Positions 7,608-16,302 of a DNA stretch of 64,000 nucleotides are shown here, one piece after another. The notes beneath the pieces were generated by a model, which was not told the origin of the DNA, searched no databases, and saw only the letters and a program-made list of their open reading frames with translations. The stretch is taken from the NCBI GenBank assembly GCA_963824545.1, contig CAWGPP010000013.1, positions 98,867 through 162,866 on the forward strand, written 5' to 3'. Every line of letters starts with the position of its first letter. The first letter of the stretch is position 1. This DNA comes from Bog-532 sp963824545. Lineage in GTDB: Bacteria; Actinomycetota; Actinomycetes; Streptosporangiales; Streptosporangiaceae. Both the position numbers and the translations under genes were made by a program.

Positions 7608-7822
7608 CGAGTTCGGCCGCCCCAGCGAACTGAGCCGGAGCTGCTGGCCGCCCGCCGGCCGGGGCGGGACACCAGGAGGCTGCCGCCCATTGGCCGCGTT
7701 GCTGCTTAACGGCTCCCGCCCTTCACACCGCCGGGCCCGTTGCCCGCCGGGATAGCCCAGACTACGTCCGGCCGCCGCACATCCCGGTTCGGGCAGCGTT
7801 CTCAGGAGCCTGGGCTTGCGGT

Positions 7823-10390
7823 CTAGGGCTCGGGGGCGAGCCAGAGAACACCGAGCGGCGGGACGGTGATGGTGGCCGAGGCGGGCCGGCCGTGCCACTC
7901 CTCCTCGACCGCTGTCACGGCGCCCAGGTTGCCCACGCCGCTGCCGCCGTAGATCACCGCGTCGGTGTTGAGGACCTCCCGCCAGCGCCCGGCGTGCGGC
8001 AGGCCGATCTTGTACTTCTCGTGCGGGCCGCCGGAGAAGTTCGCCACGACGGCGATCGTCGTCGCGCCCTGAGCGGTGGGCGGGAAACCGATCGGGTCCG
8101 CCAGTGCCGTCGCCTCCGGGGGCGCCACGGCCGGGCCTGGCGCCGGGGCCGCCGATCCGGCCTGCTGCGCGACCAGCCAGGACGGGACGGGAGGCGGTGC
8201 CGGGGCCTCGGACGGGGCGGGCGCCGCGAACCGCAGGAAGGACAGCGTATTGCCGGCCGCGTCGTTGGCGTCGATCCAGCTGAACCCGTCGGGGGAAGAG
8301 TCCAGCGCCCATAGCGCCGGTGAGGCGCGGTAGAACGCGTTCATGTCGCGGACGAGCTGCTGGACGCCGGCGTGGTACTCGTCACCGAGCACCCACCAGT
8401 CCAGGCCGCGCTCCTCGGACCATTCCGCGCCCTGCCCGAACTCCGACCCCATGAACAGTAGCTGCTTGCCCGGGTGGGCCCACATGTAGGCGAGCAGGGT
8501 GCGCAGGCCCGCGAACCGGCGCCAGTCGTCGCCGGGCATCTTGCCGAGCAGCGAGCCCTTGCCGTGCACCACCTCGTCGTGCGACAGCGGCAGGATGTAG
8601 TTCTCGCTGAACGCGTAGATCAGCGAGAACGTCAGCTCGTTCTGGTGGTACTGCCGGTAGACCGGGTCACGCCGCAGGTAGGTCAGGATGTCGTTCATCC
8701 AGCCCATGTTCCACTTGAAGCCGAACCCGAGGCCGCCGAGGTGGGTCGGCCGGGTCACACCGGGCCAGGCGGTGGACTCCTCCGCGATCATCATGATCCC
8801 CGGCTCGCGCCGGTAGCAGGTGGCGTTGACCTCTTGCAGGAACGACACGGCCTCCAGGTTCTCCCGCCCGCCGAACTGGTTGGGCGTCCACTGGCCGGGC
8901 TCCCGGGAGTAGTCCAGGTACAGCATCGAGGCCACCGCGTCGACCCGCAGGCCGTCGATGTGGAACTCCGACAGCCAGTACAGCGCGTTGGCCACCAGGA
9001 AGTTGCGCACCTCGGTCCGGCCGTAGTTGAAGATCAGCGTGCCCCAGTCCGGGTGGCTGCCGCGCCGCGGGTCGGGGTGCTCGTACAGCGGGGTCCCGTC
9101 GAACCGGGCCAGCGCCCAGTCGTCCCGCGGGAAGTGCGCGGGCACCCAGTCGATGATCACGCCGATGTCGGCCCGGTGCAGCTTGTCCACCAGGTAACGG
9201 AAGTCGTCCGGGCTGCCGAACCGGGATGTCGGGGCGTAGTAGGACGTGACCTGGTACCCCCAGGACCCGCCGAAGGGATGCTCGGCCACCGGGAGGAATT
9301 CCACGTGCGTGAATCCCAGGCTGGTGACGTAGGCCGGGAGCTCCTCCGCCAGCTGGCGGTACGACAGTCCCGGCCGCCAGGAGCCGAGGTGCACCTCGTA
9401 GATGCTCAGCGGCTCGCGCACGGCGTTGCGCCGGGGCCGTTCGGTCATCCAGGCGCCGTCCTGCCAGTCATGGTGCGCCGACACCACCAAGGACGCGGTG
9501 GCCGGCGGCGTCTCGGTGCCTCGCGCCATCGGGTCGGCCTTGGCTCGCCATACGCCATCCGGCCCGCAGATCTCGTATTTGTACCGGGCGCCCTCGCCCA
9601 CATCGGGCACGAACAGCTCCCAGATGCCCGAGCCGCCCAGCGATCGCATCGGGTAACCCTGGCCGTTCCAGTGGTCGAAGTCGCCGATGACCCGGACGCC
9701 GCGGGCGTTGGGCGCCCAGACCGCGAACGAGGTGCCGGTGATGTCCCCGAGGCCGTCGGAGCCGAGGTGGCGGACGTGCGCCCCCAGCACGCGCCACAGT
9801 TCCTCGTGCCGTCCCTCACCGATCAGGTACAGGTCGAATTCGCCCAGGGTGGGCAGGTGCCGGTAGGGGTCGTCGGAGATGATCTCCGGGTCGGCGATGC
9901 CGTCCGGGCCGGGGTAGGCGACGGCGATCCGGTACGCCGGGGCCGCGCCGGGACCGCCGGCCGTGTCCCCGAATGGCACGGTCGCCGCGAACACGCCCAG
10001 GTGCACGTGTTCCATCGGGTACCGGCGGCCGTCCTCGAGGAGGACCGAGACGGTCGCCGCGAACGGCCGGAGCGTGCGGATCACGAAGCCGTCCGGCCCG
10101 GGGTGCACGCCGAGGATTGAGTGCGGGTCGTGATGGCGGCCCGCGACGATGCGCTCGATCTCGCCCAGGTTGACCCCGGCGGCGGCCGCCGCCTGCCGTG
10201 GCTGCGCCGGCTCAGGCGCCGCACCGGGCACCGGGCCGCTGCCGGTCACGGGGCTACTGCCCGTCCCCGGGCCGCCGTCGGCGACCGGGCTGCGGTTGGT
10301 CACGGGGCTGCGGTTGGTTACGGGGCTGCGGCTGGTCACGGGGCTGCGGTTGGTCACGGGGCTGCGCGGTACACCGTCGTCAGTTTTCAT
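7823..10390 (-). CDS. glgB: 1,4-alpha-glucan branching enzyme
   Basis: GlgB (GH13) cuts alpha-1,4 chains and re-attaches them as alpha-1,6 branches in glycogen-like glucan. Order: variable Pro/Thr-rich N-terminus with six-residue SPVTNR repeats (~10-40), CBM48-type beta domains (~75-330), catalytic barrel (~340-700), C-terminal beta domain. Catalytic Asp484 (GLRVDAVASM) and Glu537 (MIAEES) are 53 residues apart, as in E. coli GlgB (405/458); SHDEVVHGKGS also fits. At 855 aa it is longer than usual, because of the N-terminal repeats and a ~50-residue Pro/Ala-rich insertion near the C-terminus (~735-785). It is last in the leftward run glgE-treS-maltokinase-glgB, only 20 bases after the maltokinase gene. 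Confidence 0.97.
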   Translation of the reverse strand: MKTDDGVPRSPVTNRSPVTSRSPVTNRSPVTNRSPVADGGPGTGSSPVTGSGPVPGAAPEPAQPRQAAAAAGVNLGEIERIVAGRHHDPHSILGVHPGPDGFVIRTLRPFAATVSVLLEDGRRYPMEHVHLGVFAATVPFGDTAGGPGAAPAYRIAVAYPGPDGIADPEIISDDPYRHLPTLGEFDLYLIGEGRHEELWRVLGAHVRHLGSDGLGDITGTSFAVWAPNARGVRVIGDFDHWNGQGYPMRSLGGSGIWELFVPDVGEGARYKYEICGPDGVWRAKADPMARGTETPPATASLVVSAHHDWQDGAWMTERPRRNAVREPLSIYEVHLGSWRPGLSYRQLAEELPAYVTSLGFTHVEFLPVAEHPFGGSWGYQVTSYYAPTSRFGSPDDFRYLVDKLHRADIGVIIDWVPAHFPRDDWALARFDGTPLYEHPDPRRGSHPDWGTLIFNYGRTEVRNFLVANALYWLSEFHIDGLRVDAVASMLYLDYSREPGQWTPNQFGGRENLEAVSFLQEVNATCYRREPGIMMIAEESTAWPGVTRPTHLGGLGFGFKWNMGWMNDILTYLRRDPVYRQYHQNELTFSLIYAFSENYILPLSHDEVVHGKGSLLGKMPGDDWRRFAGLRTLLAYMWAHPGKQLLFMGSEFGQGAEWSEERGLDWWVLGDEYHAGVQQLVRDMNAFYRASPALWALDSSPDGFSWIDANDAAGNTLSFLRFAAPAPSEAPAPPPVPSWLVAQQAGSAAPAPGPAVAPPEATALADPIGFPPTAQGATTIAVVANFSGGPHEKYKIGLPHAGRWREVLNTDAVIYGGSGVGNLGAVTAVEEEWHGRPASATITVPPLGVLWLAPEP
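10287..10366 (-). repeat. 18-bp tandem repeats encoding SPVTNR units in GlgB
   Basis: Four full 18-bp units starting at 10287, 10305, 10323 and 10341, plus a partial fifth, differ by only one or two bases. Being a multiple of three they keep frame and lengthen the disordered N-terminus of GlgB. Length variation between strains is expected. Confidence 0.85.
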
Positions 10391-10410
10391 GATGATCAGA
10401 TCGCCGTCGG

Positions 10411-11820
10411 TCAGTTAGGGAAGTCGGCCAGTGATTCCAGCGGGATCTGCAGCCAGGATGGCCGGTGCCTGGCTTCGTACATCACTTCGTATACCGCCTT
10501 GTCGAGTTGCAGGGCACGCAGCAGGACCTCGTGGGCGACCGGGTCGAGCCCGCCGGCCTCGGCGTACCCGGCGCAGAACGCGTCGCTGTTGCGCCGTATC
10601 CATTCCCGGGCCACCCCGCGAAGCCGGTCGGCGTCCGGGTGGGTGAGCAGCTGGAACCGGGCCGCGTAGTCGAACGAGCGGAGCATGCCGGCCACGTCGC
10701 GCATCGGGGACGAGCGGGCCCGCCGCTGGGCCAGCGGGCTGGCGGGCTCACCCTCGAAGTCGAGCAGGATCCAGCCGGTCTCGGTCCGCATGACCTGGCC
10801 CAGGTGGTAGTCGCCGTGCACCCGCTGCGCCGGCACCGGCTCGTCGATCTTGGCCAGGCGGGAGTAGGCGTTGCCGATCATGTCGGCGTACCTGGCCAAT
10901 TCGGGTACGGCCGCGGTGGCCAGGTCGAGGCGGCGGTACATCTGCTCGGCCATATCGTGCAGCGCGTCAAGGGCCAGCACGTCGGTGCCGAATGCGTCGG
11001 CGAGATCCTGGTGTACCTCAGCGGTCGCGGCGCCGAGCCGGTGCGCCTCTCCGGCGAAGTCGCCACCCGCGCCGGCCGCGCTGGTCCCGGTGGCCAGCTC
11101 ACCGGCGCCGGTCAGTAGGGGGAACGGGCCGGTGGAGTCGTTCGCGTACAGGTCGCTGGCGTACAGGTCGCGGACGCTGGTCGCCGCGAGCGTCCAGCCG
11201 TCGGTGGCCGTCCGCAGGTACTTGGACAGGATCGCCAGCGTCGTGGTGACCCCGTCCATCAGCGTCTCGACGGAGCCGAACGGCTCGGCCACGTGCGGCG
11301 ATCCCAGCTGGGACAGCGCGGACGTGACCTCCAGGTCGGGGTTGGGGCCCGGGGAGACCCGGCGGAAGACCTTCAGGATCGACTGCTCGCCGAACACCAG
11401 GCTGGTGTTGCTCTGCTCCGCGGTGAGCACGATGCTGTCCAGTTCGGTCTCGATCTCGGTGCCGGGCTCGCGAGAGAAGCGCAGGGACTCGACGGTCTCG
11501 TCGGCCGCGATCGCGCGGAGCAGATGGCGGGTCAGCGCCGGATCGTGCAGCGCGTCGTAGACGTGCCTGCCGTCGTCCGTCATGCCGATCCGCGCATGCT
11601 CCAGCCAGTCGGGCAGGTACGAGCGCAGCCCGATCAGAATCTGGTAGTGGTCGGCGGTCGTACCGTGCGAGACCAGGACGATCAGATGCCGCAGCGCAGG
11701 ATCGCCCGCCGCGACCTCGGTATCGGCCACTACGGCCAGGTCACGCAGGGTCCGGCCTTTACCGGCGAACCAGCGCTGTTCCAGCAGCCAGCTCGCGAGT
11801 GCATCCTCGAGTCTCATCAC
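10411..11820 (-). CDS. mak: maltokinase (Mak / Pep2)
   Basis: Maltokinase phosphorylates maltose with ATP to alpha-maltose-1-phosphate, the donor used by GlgE. The 469-aa length fits. The N-terminal cap carries LASWLLEQRWFAGKGR, typical of this family. The kinase lobe shows the eukaryotic-like motifs RVHGDYHLGQVM (catalytic loop, Asp in HGDYH) and ILLDFEGEP (metal-binding DFEG). Family members are often fused to TreS; here the genes are separate but adjacent. A ~25-residue Gly/Ala-rich insertion (~250-275) is unremarkable. The intergenic gap to treS is ~150 bases, which could hold an internal promoter. Confidence 0.93.
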   Translation of the reverse strand: MMRLEDALASWLLEQRWFAGKGRTLRDLAVVADTEVAAGDPALRHLIVLVSHGTTADHYQILIGLRSYLPDWLEHARIGMTDDGRHVYDALHDPALTRHLLRAIAADETVESLRFSREPGTEIETELDSIVLTAEQSNTSLVFGEQSILKVFRRVSPGPNPDLEVTSALSQLGSPHVAEPFGSVETLMDGVTTTLAILSKYLRTATDGWTLAATSVRDLYASDLYANDSTGPFPLLTGAGELATGTSAAGAGGDFAGEAHRLGAATAEVHQDLADAFGTDVLALDALHDMAEQMYRRLDLATAAVPELARYADMIGNAYSRLAKIDEPVPAQRVHGDYHLGQVMRTETGWILLDFEGEPASPLAQRRARSSPMRDVAGMLRSFDYAARFQLLTHPDADRLRGVAREWIRRNSDAFCAGYAEAGGLDPVAHEVLLRALQLDKAVYEVMYEARHRPSWLQIPLESLADFPN

Positions 11821-11973
11821 CTTGACATACCCACTCCCCCTGAAGGGTTTCCTGAAACCCCCGGGAATCCAGTGCCCCGGGATGATTCGGGCGCGGCGTT
11901 CTGGTCAGGCCGGTCAGGCCCGGTTCCAGTAGGGAGCCACCGGCGCGCGGGCCCTTGCGGCCTCTATCGTTCC

Positions 11974-13767
11974 CTAGTGTTCGTGTTCCTCCCGAGGCGG
12001 GGGGAGCTGGAACCAGTAGAAACCATGACCCGGCAGCGTGAGCAGGTAGTTCAGCTCGCCGATGCGGGGGAACGTGACGCCGCCCATGCACTCCACCGGA
12101 GTCACCCCGCGGAACCGGCGCAGGTCCAGCTCGACCGGCTGCGGGAACCGGGACAAGTTGTTCACGCACAGGATCATGTCCGACCCGTCCGGCCCCTGGT
12201 CGGTCTCGGCGGTGGTCCGTACGAACGCGAGCACGCTGGGGTTGGACGAGACGAGTTCGATGTACGCGCCGGTGCCGAAGACCGGGTGCCGCTTACGGAT
12301 CTCGATCATGCGCCGGGTCCAGTGCAGCAGCGAACCGGGGTTGCGCGTCTGCGACTCCACGTTCAGCGCCTGGAAGCCGTAGATCGGGTCCATGATCGGC
12401 GGCAGGTACAGCCGCTGCGGGTCGCAGCTGGAAAAGCCGCCGTTGCGGTCCGGGGTCCACTGCATGGGGGTGCGGACACCGTCCCGGTCACCGAGCCAGA
12501 TGTTGTCACCCATGCCGATCTCGTCACCGTAGTACAGCACCGGCGAGCCCGGCAGCGACAGCAGCAGCGCGGTGAACAGCTCGAGCTGGTTCCGGTCGTT
12601 GTCGAGCAGCGGCGCGAGCCGGCGCCGGATCCCGATGTTGGCCTTCATCCGGGGATCCTTGGCGTACTCGGTCCACATGTAGTCGCGCTCGTCGTCGGTC
12701 ACCATCTCGAGCGTCAGCTCGTCGTGGTTGCGCAGGAAGATCCCCCACTGGCAGCGGGACGGGATCTGCGGGGTCTGCGCCATGATCTCCGAGATCGGGT
12801 AGCGCTGCTCCCGCCGGACGGCCATGAAGATGCGCGGCATCAGCGGGAAGTGGAACGCCATGTGGCACTCGTCGCCGCCGGTGGTCGGGTCGCCGAAGTA
12901 CTCCACCACGTCGGCCGGCCACTGGTTCGCCTCGGCCAGCAGCACCCGGTCCGGGTACAGCCGGTCCACCTCGGCGCGGATCCGCTTCAGGTACTCGTGC
13001 GTCTCTTTGAGGTTCTCGCAGTTGGTGCCCTCCCGCTCGTACAGGTAGGGAACCGCGTCCAGCCGGAAGCCGTCGATCCCCAGGTCCAGCCAGAACCGCA
13101 GGACCTCGATCATCGCGTCCGCGACGGCCGGGTTCTCGAAGTTCAGGTCGGGCTGGTGGGAGAAGAACCGGTGCCAGTAGTACTGGCCGCGCATCGGGTC
13201 GTAGGTCCAGTTCGACTGCTCGGTGTCGACGAAGATGACCCGCGCCTCGGCGTACTTGTCATCGGTGTTCGACCACACGTAGAAGTCACCGAACGGCCCG
13301 TCCGGCTCGGCCCGGGACGCCTGGAACCAGGGATGCTGGTCGCTGGTGTGGTTCATCACCAGGTCGGCGATGACACGGATGCCGCGCTTGTGCGCCTCTT
13401 CCACGAGCTCCACGAAGTCCCCGATGGTGCCGTAGTCGCCCAGCACCTTCATGAAGTCGGAGATGTCGTAGCCGCCGTCCTTCAGCGGCGACTCGTAGAT
13501 CGGCAGCAGCCACAGGCAGTCGATGCCGAGCCACTGCAGGTAGTCCAGCCGCGAGGTCAGCCCCCGGACATCGCCGGTGCCGTCGCCGATGGAGTCCTGG
13601 AAGCCGCGCACCAGCACCTCGTAGAACACGGCCCGCTTGTACCAGTCCGGGTCCCTGGGCCGGTCGAAGGAGAAGGGATCGGGCACCGGCTCGCCGGGCG
13701 ACGCCGTGAATCCGGGCTGCTGGGGGGTGCTGCTGGGCCGGCCCCGCGCCGCGTCGAGCTCTGTCAC
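11974..13767 (-). CDS. treS: trehalose synthase (maltose alpha-D-glucosyltransferase)
   Basis: TreS (GH13) interconverts trehalose and maltose; in the GlgE pathway it supplies maltose from trehalose. The 597-aa chain begins its conserved part at DWYKRAVFYEVLVRGFQDS. It contains the GH13 regions VIADLVMNHTSDQHPWF, GFRLDAVPYLYEREGTN with nucleophile Asp237, LLAEANQWP with acid/base Glu279, and FLRNHDELTLEM with the transition-state Asp. It ends in a small beta domain. No fused maltokinase domain is present; that function is the next gene. The glgE stop lies 27 bases upstream, so the two are very likely co-transcribed. Confidence 0.96.
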   Translation of the reverse strand: MTELDAARGRPSSTPQQPGFTASPGEPVPDPFSFDRPRDPDWYKRAVFYEVLVRGFQDSIGDGTGDVRGLTSRLDYLQWLGIDCLWLLPIYESPLKDGGYDISDFMKVLGDYGTIGDFVELVEEAHKRGIRVIADLVMNHTSDQHPWFQASRAEPDGPFGDFYVWSNTDDKYAEARVIFVDTEQSNWTYDPMRGQYYWHRFFSHQPDLNFENPAVADAMIEVLRFWLDLGIDGFRLDAVPYLYEREGTNCENLKETHEYLKRIRAEVDRLYPDRVLLAEANQWPADVVEYFGDPTTGGDECHMAFHFPLMPRIFMAVRREQRYPISEIMAQTPQIPSRCQWGIFLRNHDELTLEMVTDDERDYMWTEYAKDPRMKANIGIRRRLAPLLDNDRNQLELFTALLLSLPGSPVLYYGDEIGMGDNIWLGDRDGVRTPMQWTPDRNGGFSSCDPQRLYLPPIMDPIYGFQALNVESQTRNPGSLLHWTRRMIEIRKRHPVFGTGAYIELVSSNPSVLAFVRTTAETDQGPDGSDMILCVNNLSRFPQPVELDLRRFRGVTPVECMGGVTFPRIGELNYLLTLPGHGFYWFQLPPPREEHEH

Positions 13768-13794
13768 GACTGCTTCTCCTGCGTGTGCTTGCTG

Positions 13795-16029
13795 TTACAT
13801 TCCTGGCCGATCGGCGCTGACCGAGAAGATGTGCGCCGGCGTGGCTGACGGGTCCAGGCGAACGTAATCGGACTGCCCCCATCGGTAGGACTCGCCTGTG
13901 AGCTCATCAGTAACGGTGAACTCGGCTCCCCAGTCCATCCCCAGCGCCGGCAGGTCCAGCCAGACGGTGGCCTCACGCGCCCGGTGGGGATCGAGGTTCA
14001 CGATCACCAGGACGGTGTCGGCCCGGCCGTGACCGGAACCTGCATCACCGGACCGTTCCGCGGCCGCCTCCCGCGGGGTAACGCGTTTGGAGAAGCAGAG
14101 CCAGTCCGGCTGATCAACTGTATGAAAGCGTAGGTTACGCAGCCGGTGGAGTGCAGGGTGTGATTTACGGATTCTATTGAGAGACGTAATGAGTGGGGCG
14201 ATACCCATGTTGTCGCGCGCGGCCTGATCCCAGTCGCGGAGGCGGTACTGGTATTTTTCCGAGTCCATGTACTCCTCGCTACCAGGCCGTAGCGGTATGT
14301 TCTCGCACAGTTCGTACCCCGAGTAGATACCCCAGGTCGGTGAAAGCATGGCGGCCAGGATTGCCCTTATCTCGAAGGCCGCACGGCCGCCTTGCTGCAG
14401 GTATTCGTGCAGGATGTCCGGGGTGTTCGTGAAGAAGTTGGGCCGCATGTACGGCGCCGTTTCCCCGGCCAGCTCACGCAGGTATTTGGCCAGCTCTTCG
14501 GCATGGTTCCGCCAGGTGAAGTACGTGTAGGACTGGTGGAAGCCGACCGCGGCCAGCGCGCGCATCATGGCCGGCCGGGTGAACGCCTCGGCTAGGAACA
14601 GCACGTCCGGATCGGTCGCGCGCACCTCGGCCAGCAGCCGCTCCCAGAACGCCAGCGGCTTGGTGTGCGGGTTGTCCACCCGGAAGATCCGGACGCCGTG
14701 ATCCATCCACAAGCGGACGATCCGGAGCGACTCCGCGTAGATTCCCGCCGGGTCATTGTCGAAGTTAATCGGGTAAATGTCCTGATATTTCTTGGGCGGA
14801 TTCTCCGCATAGGCGATGGTGCCGTCGGCCCGGGTCGTGAACCACTCCGGATGCTCTTTCACCCACGGGTGATCCGGTGACGCCTGCAGCGCGAAGTCGA
14901 GCGCCACCTCCATGCCGAGCTCGCGGGTCCGGGCCACGAACGCGTCGAAGTCGTCGAAGGTCCCCAGATCCGGGTGGATGGCGTCGTGGCCGCCGTCGGC
15001 CGAGCCGATCGCCCACGGCGATCCCGGGTCACCGGGCTGCGGGTCCAGGGTGTTGTTTCGGCCCTTGCGGAACGCCGTGCCGATGGGGTGGACCGGCGGC
15101 AGGTAGACGACGTCGAATCCCATCTCCGCGATCGCGTCCAGCCGCCGTGCCGCGGTGCGCAGCGTGCCCGACACCGGCTCCTGGTGCCCTATCGGGTCGA
15201 TCTGCACGCCCTCGGACCGCGGGAAGAACTCGTACCAGGAGCCGTACAGCGCCCGCTCCCGGTCGACGGTCAGCGGCATCCGCCGGGACCGGGTGACCAG
15301 TTTGCGCAGCGGGTAGGCCCACAGCAAACGGGTGATCTCAGGCTCCCGGGTCGCCGCCAGCCGGTCCCACGGCGCGAGGCCAGGGTCCCGGAGCAGCGTC
15401 GCCACCTCGGCGAGCGCGGCCCGCGCCACGTCCGGCGGGATCGGCTTACCGTCCGCAGCGGGGTCATCGGGACCCGGATCGGGCAGCCGGATCCGGGACG
15501 ACCGGATGATCGACTTCGACGCCTGCTCGAACAGCAGCGCGCCCTCGGCCATCATCAGCTCGATGTCCTGGCCACGCGGCACCTTGATGGCCGCGTCATG
15601 GTGCCAGTCGGCGATCGGATCCGCCCACGCCTCGATGCGGAAGGACCAGCCGCCCTCGCGGTCCGCGGCGATCTCGGTGCCGTACCGGTCGGTGCCCGGC
15701 GCGAGCGCCTGCATCATCTCCATCGGCCGGGTGCCGCCGTCGGGGTCGCGCAGGACCACGCCTGTGGCAATGATGCCGTGCCCCTCGCGGAACACGGTCG
15801 CGCTCGCGAGGAAGGTCTCGCCGGTTACCGCCTTGGCCGGGCGCCGGGCACAGTCGACGGCGGGCTGAACATCGAGAATGGGGATTCGTCCGATCACGGC
15901 AGTCACGCTATCGAGACCGCTGGTAGACGTGCCAGTGCGGTGCCACTCTGGCTCGGTAACTTCCGCACGCGCCCCGGCCCGGCCGTCCGCCTTGCAGATG
16001 CTGAACGGGCCTGATGTGCTCTGTGACAC
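13795..16029 (-). CDS. glgE: alpha-1,4-glucan:maltose-1-phosphate maltosyltransferase
   Basis: GlgE (GH13_3) transfers maltosyl units from maltose-1-phosphate to the non-reducing end of alpha-1,4-glucan. The recognisable domain starts near residue 46 (IGRIPILDVQPAVDC); then comes a beta-sandwich, helical inserts (~200-270) and the barrel. The nucleophile is Asp452 (RIFRVDNPHTKP) and the acid/base Glu481 (LFLAEAFTRP), 29 apart as in Streptomyces GlgE. The GTG start at 16029 has only a weak ribosome site. A shorter start at an internal GTG near 15921 would remove the unconserved N-terminal ~36 residues and fits homologues better. It is the first gene of the leftward operon and divergent from glgP. 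Confidence 0.95.
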   Translation of the reverse strand: MSQSTSGPFSICKADGRAGARAEVTEPEWHRTGTSTSGLDSVTAVIGRIPILDVQPAVDCARRPAKAVTGETFLASATVFREGHGIIATGVVLRDPDGGTRPMEMMQALAPGTDRYGTEIAADREGGWSFRIEAWADPIADWHHDAAIKVPRGQDIELMMAEGALLFEQASKSIIRSSRIRLPDPGPDDPAADGKPIPPDVARAALAEVATLLRDPGLAPWDRLAATREPEITRLLWAYPLRKLVTRSRRMPLTVDRERALYGSWYEFFPRSEGVQIDPIGHQEPVSGTLRTAARRLDAIAEMGFDVVYLPPVHPIGTAFRKGRNNTLDPQPGDPGSPWAIGSADGGHDAIHPDLGTFDDFDAFVARTRELGMEVALDFALQASPDHPWVKEHPEWFTTRADGTIAYAENPPKKYQDIYPINFDNDPAGIYAESLRIVRLWMDHGVRIFRVDNPHTKPLAFWERLLAEVRATDPDVLFLAEAFTRPAMMRALAAVGFHQSYTYFTWRNHAEELAKYLRELAGETAPYMRPNFFTNTPDILHEYLQQGGRAAFEIRAILAAMLSPTWGIYSGYELCENIPLRPGSEEYMDSEKYQYRLRDWDQAARDNMGIAPLITSLNRIRKSHPALHRLRNLRFHTVDQPDWLCFSKRVTPREAAAERSGDAGSGHGRADTVLVIVNLDPHRAREATVWLDLPALGMDWGAEFTVTDELTGESYRWGQSDYVRLDPSATPAHIFSVSADRPGM

Positions 16030-16302
16030 CTCTGAGGCATGCGCGACAATGAGTCACAAAGACTTAACAAATCCGGCGCTGACGGTTGACGACCCTATCC
16101 GGCCCCGCCTCCGAATTACTGGTCTTGGACCCTGCCACGGCGGCGGCGAGGTGTGCTAGAGACGGCCACAACGAGCTCGTTTCGCACGATTGGGCGTGAT
16201 TCTCTTGCTGAAAGCACCGCAGGCTGGCCGGGATGTGACAAGCGGCACGGAACCGGCGGCTGGTTCCCCCGCACTGGCACAGACGCACTAGGGTCACTCA
16301 TC

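Noticed and set aside
7608..8312. Upstream extension of the aquaporin frame to an ATG at 8312
   Set aside because: Runs through the end of glgB, Arg-rich and unlike any channel N-terminus.
8474..10120. 548-codon frame antisense to glgB
   Set aside because: Val/Gln/Arg-rich shadow typical of high-GC antisense; glgB has full catalytic motifs.
10287..10366. Possible CRISPR-like array
   Set aside because: 18-bp units are contiguous without spacers and in frame inside glgB.
11293..13848. 851-codon frame antisense to treS and maltokinase
   Set aside because: Same shadow effect; no domain.
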